Assembly (NCBI GenBank): GCA_049694275.1
Contig: JBAVQS010000143.1
Location: forward strand, 1 to 39,009
DNA: 39,009 nt
Direction of reading: 5' to 3'
Source of the DNA: JBAVQS01 sp049694275
GTDB taxonomy: Bacteria > Chloroflexota > Anaerolineae > UBA4142 > SHND01
Both the position numbers and the translations under genes were made by a program. Shown piece after piece: positions 36,651 to 39,009 of this stretch. Positions within the stretch are counted from its first letter, which is position 1. Every line of letters starts with the position of its first letter. A model generated the notes under the pieces. It worked only from the letters and a program-made list of their open reading frames with translations. It made no database searches and was not told the origin of the DNA.

Positions 36651-39009
36651 ATGTCGCGCGTTTGGCCTGCATCGCGAATCTCGGCTCGTGATTCTTTTCT
36701 CCTGGCGGTAATTACTCTACTTGCCGCCTTTTTTCGCTTGTATCGACTGGACCAAATTCCCCCCGGTTTCCATTTCGACCAGTCCTTTTATGTTTTTGAT
36801 GCGCTCCGTTTACTCCAGGGGCAATTCAGTATTTTCTTTGCTGCGCCCGGCGGGAGTGAGCCGCTCTATCCTTACCTCGCGACCGTCGGCGTCGCCATCC
36901 TGGGGCCGGGCACCCCGCTTGGATTGAAAATCACCTCGGCCTTGCTTGGGATCATAACGATACCCCTCATCTACCTACTCGCGCAGGCGCTCTTCCGCTC
37001 CAGCCGAATTGCTGTGCTGGCCGCCTTGTTCACCTGTATTTCGTCGTGGCATATTTATTACAGCCGCGATGGCGAACGGCTGACGCTCATGGTCCTGTTC
37101 GTCATTCTCACCTTTATCTACCTGTGGCGCGCGCTGGATCAACGCCGTAGTCGGGATTTTGCGCTGGCGGGTTTATTTCTGGGGTTGGACCTCTATACGT
37201 ATCTGGCCGCGCGGGTGATGCCGCTGGTGGTGATTTTCTTGCTGGCCTTTGCCATATGGCAGGACCGCACACACTGGCGTGATTACATTCAAGGCGGCGC
37301 GCGGATGGTTGTGCTCGCGGCGCTTGTATTTTTACCTCTCGGCGTCTATTATCTCTTGCATCCCGGCGACTTTATCTCGCATACGGCTCAGGTCTCGATT
37401 TTTACCTCGCAGACTGACATTGCGCACGCGCTCTCTGACAACGCGCTGCGCTTGTTCGGCATGTTTGTCTGGAGGGGCGACCCGGGCATCATTCGTAACG
37501 TGCCGGGCAAGCCGATTTTCGACCCCTTCGTCGGCGGATTGTTCCTCGTGGGTGTCGTCGTATGGGGCGCCGCGCTGGCCAGGCCGGGCGTGGCGCCGCG
37601 TGCACGCCGCCGCGCGGTCTTGATTGCGCTCTGGATCGGGCTGGCGCTGGCGCTTTCTATGTTGAGCGACGACGCGCCCAATAATGGGCGGGTTTTCATT
37701 GCGATCCCGGCGGTCATGCTGCTGCCGGCGTGGGGCGCGTCCGCCTGCTGGGAGCGGTTGCGAACGTCCGTCGCGCATAAAGCGGGCGCCGCGGTGCTGG
37801 CGGCCATCGTCCTGGCGAGCGGGTTCGTCACGTTTCGCGATTACTTTACGACGTTTGCAGATTCACCGGACCTGTACTATGCGTTTAATGTCGATCTGGT
37901 CGAGGTCGCCGATTGGATCAATGCAAACCAGGGCGCGCAGCACATCTTTTTGGCGCCGCTGTTGTATCAGCAGGGAACGATTTCGCTGCTGACGCGGGTC
38001 GCGCGTTTGAAATCTTTTGACAGCCGGGATACAGTCGTCCTTCCGGCGCGAGCCCGGGGGCAAGATGCTATCTTTGGTTTTCCGTTGGAACAGGCGCCGC
38101 GCGTTCAAACTCTGGCCTCACGCCTGGGCACGCTGGGCGCGCGCGACGATCTGCCTGGTTCGAATGGCGCCCGGTTAATCTGGTTGTATCGCGTGCCGGC
38201 GAGCAACCTGCCCGATCCGCAAAATCCATTGAACGTGCTAAGACTGGGGGGCGCGTTTGTCCAGCCCCAAACGACCGGGCACGTCATGTGGGGCAATCAA
38301 ATGGAGCTGCTCGGGCAGAGCATCGGGCCGGAGGGCCCTGGCGGGCGTAATCTCACGGTCACGTTGTTTCTCCATGGGCTGGACTGGATGCCGCAGGATT
38401 ATACCTTTTCGGTCCGGGCGCGTGATGCGCTGGATCGGATCTGGGGGCAGGAGGACAAATTCCCGGGGGATAATAGCTATCCGACCTCGCTCTGGGACCC
38501 CGGCGACCTGGTTATCGAAAAGTTTTATCCGGGCCTTGATCCCTGCGCGCCGGCGGGGGAGTATCGCTTGACGGTCGAGGCCTATAACTTCAGGACCCAG
38601 GAGGGTTTGACGACGACCGGGGGAGGGCAAACCATCGCGCTTGGTTCGACCCTGGTCGGAGCATCGCAGGGCAATCGCTTGCAGGATCTGGAACCGGCGC
38701 ATTCCCTGGACCTGGACCTCTCCCCGCAGTTGCACCTCCTGGGGCTTACCGAACTCCAACCCGCGGTCCGGGCAGGCGACCCCATTTCGCTAGAGCTCTT
38801 TTGGAAAGGGAACGGTAATGGCGCCAATCTCCCTGTGACACTCGTCCTTCGGGATGCGAGTGGCAACGCTTTCAAGCTGGCCGATAGAATAATCTCGCTC
38901 CCTGGCGAAGGACGCGGCCTATGCACCCTGTTTGATGTGCCAATCCCTGCGCAGGCGAGCCCGGGCCCGGCGAGCATCTTGTTGAATGATACTCCGATTG
39001 ACTCGATTA
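36651..39009 (+). CDS. GT-C family membrane glycosyltransferase (PMT/ArnT-like), 3' end outside window
   Basis: Open from ATG 36651 to the window end without a stop, at least 786 codons. The N-terminal part has 10-12 membrane helices starting DSFLLAVITLLAAFFRLYRLD. The first outer loop PPGFHFDQSFYVFDALRLL holds the likely catalytic acid (Asp) of the GT-39-like GT-C fold. A second conserved-looking motif is YYSRDGERLTLM near residues 135-150. From about residue 400 to the window end lies a large soluble C-terminal region with beta-rich segments (NLTVTLFLHGLDWMPQDYTFSV, ELFWKGNGNGANLPVTLVL), resembling extracytoplasmic domains of such enzymes. It would transfer sugar from a lipid donor at the outer membrane face. 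Acceptor unknown. Confidence 0.8.
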   Translation, partial: MSRVWPASRISARDSFLLAVITLLAAFFRLYRLDQIPPGFHFDQSFYVFDALRLLQGQFSIFFAAPGGSEPLYPYLATVGVAILGPGTPLGLKITSALLGIITIPLIYLLAQALFRSSRIAVLAALFTCISSWHIYYSRDGERLTLMVLFVILTFIYLWRALDQRRSRDFALAGLFLGLDLYTYLAARVMPLVVIFLLAFAIWQDRTHWRDYIQGGARMVVLAALVFLPLGVYYLLHPGDFISHTAQVSIFTSQTDIAHALSDNALRLFGMFVWRGDPGIIRNVPGKPIFDPFVGGLFLVGVVVWGAALARPGVAPRARRRAVLIALWIGLALALSMLSDDAPNNGRVFIAIPAVMLLPAWGASACWERLRTSVAHKAGAAVLAAIVLASGFVTFRDYFTTFADSPDLYYAFNVDLVEVADWINANQGAQHIFLAPLLYQQGTISLLTRVARLKSFDSRDTVVLPARARGQDAIFGFPLEQAPRVQTLASRLGTLGARDDLPGSNGARLIWLYRVPASNLPDPQNPLNVLRLGGAFVQPQTTGHVMWGNQMELLGQSIGPEGPGGRNLTVTLFLHGLDWMPQDYTFSVRARDALDRIWGQEDKFPGDNSYPTSLWDPGDLVIEKFYPGLDPCAPAGEYRLTVEAYNFRTQEGLTTTGGGQTIALGSTLVGASQGNRLQDLEPAHSLDLDLSPQLHLLGLTELQPAVRAGDPISLELFWKGNGNGANLPVTLVLRDASGNAFKLADRIISLPGEGRGLCTLFDVPIPAQASPGPASILLNDTPIDSI

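Overview
The window is about 60% G+C by eye and carries 30 protein genes that I can support, one weak partial reading frame at the left edge, and no rRNA or tRNA genes. Gene content and style suggest a Chloroflexota bacterium, perhaps Anaerolineae-like: lipoprotein solute-binding proteins with Ala/Pro/Thr linkers, an Eis-like acetyltransferase, a MoaD-MoaE fusion, many GT-C membrane glycosyltransferases, and palindromic and short-period intergenic repeats. This assignment is inference; no marker gene settles it.

Layout. 1-3.7 kb: a macrodomain hydrolase (minus strand), then an Eis-like GNAT overlapping a MidA-like methyltransferase with a TPR tail. 3.8-11.9 kb: the first peptide/nickel-type ABC system, with two binding proteins (SBP1, SBP2), two permeases and two ATPases. 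12.0-12.5 kb: a Uma2-family nuclease-fold protein. 12.8-20.7 kb: a second complete ABC system (SBP3, B, C, D, F), followed by a sulfite-oxidase-like molybdoprotein and a small membrane-anchored protein. 20.9-25.1 kb: a third ABC system with SBP4 and two permeases but no ATPase genes. 25.2-26.0 kb: a convergent lipoprotein. 26.2-29.1 kb: rpsO and pnp, with a long hairpin in the pnp leader. 29.2-33.0 kb: a SERCA-type Ca2+ ATPase and a fused molybdopterin synthase, MoaD-MoaE. 33.0-35.0 kb (minus strand): an RsbU/RsbW-like phosphatase-kinase and a STAS antagonist. 35.2-39.0 kb: two GT-C-type membrane proteins, the last cut by the window edge.

The transporters would import oligopeptides or similar solutes captured by the four lipoproteins. 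The third permease pair may borrow ATPases from the other systems. The Moco-dependent oxidoreductase at 19-20 kb would need the cofactor whose synthesis involves MoaD-MoaE at 32 kb.

The most interesting signal is non-coding. At least six degenerate short-period (7 or 8 nt) tandem arrays occur in the window. They have different base sequences but the same kind of period, and four overlap or abut the stop codon of the upstream gene (3680, 8551, 9617, 31993). A fifth follows the Gly-Gly codons where a free MoaD would normally end; there it stays open and forms the whole linker of the MoaD-MoaE fusion. Some of its heptamers also occur, inverted, upstream of rpsO. This suggests that the arrays can grow at gene ends and can create gene fusions. 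Other observations are strong GC hairpins at all three SBP-permease junctions, and near-perfect anti-Shine-Dalgarno complements far upstream of two SBP starts.
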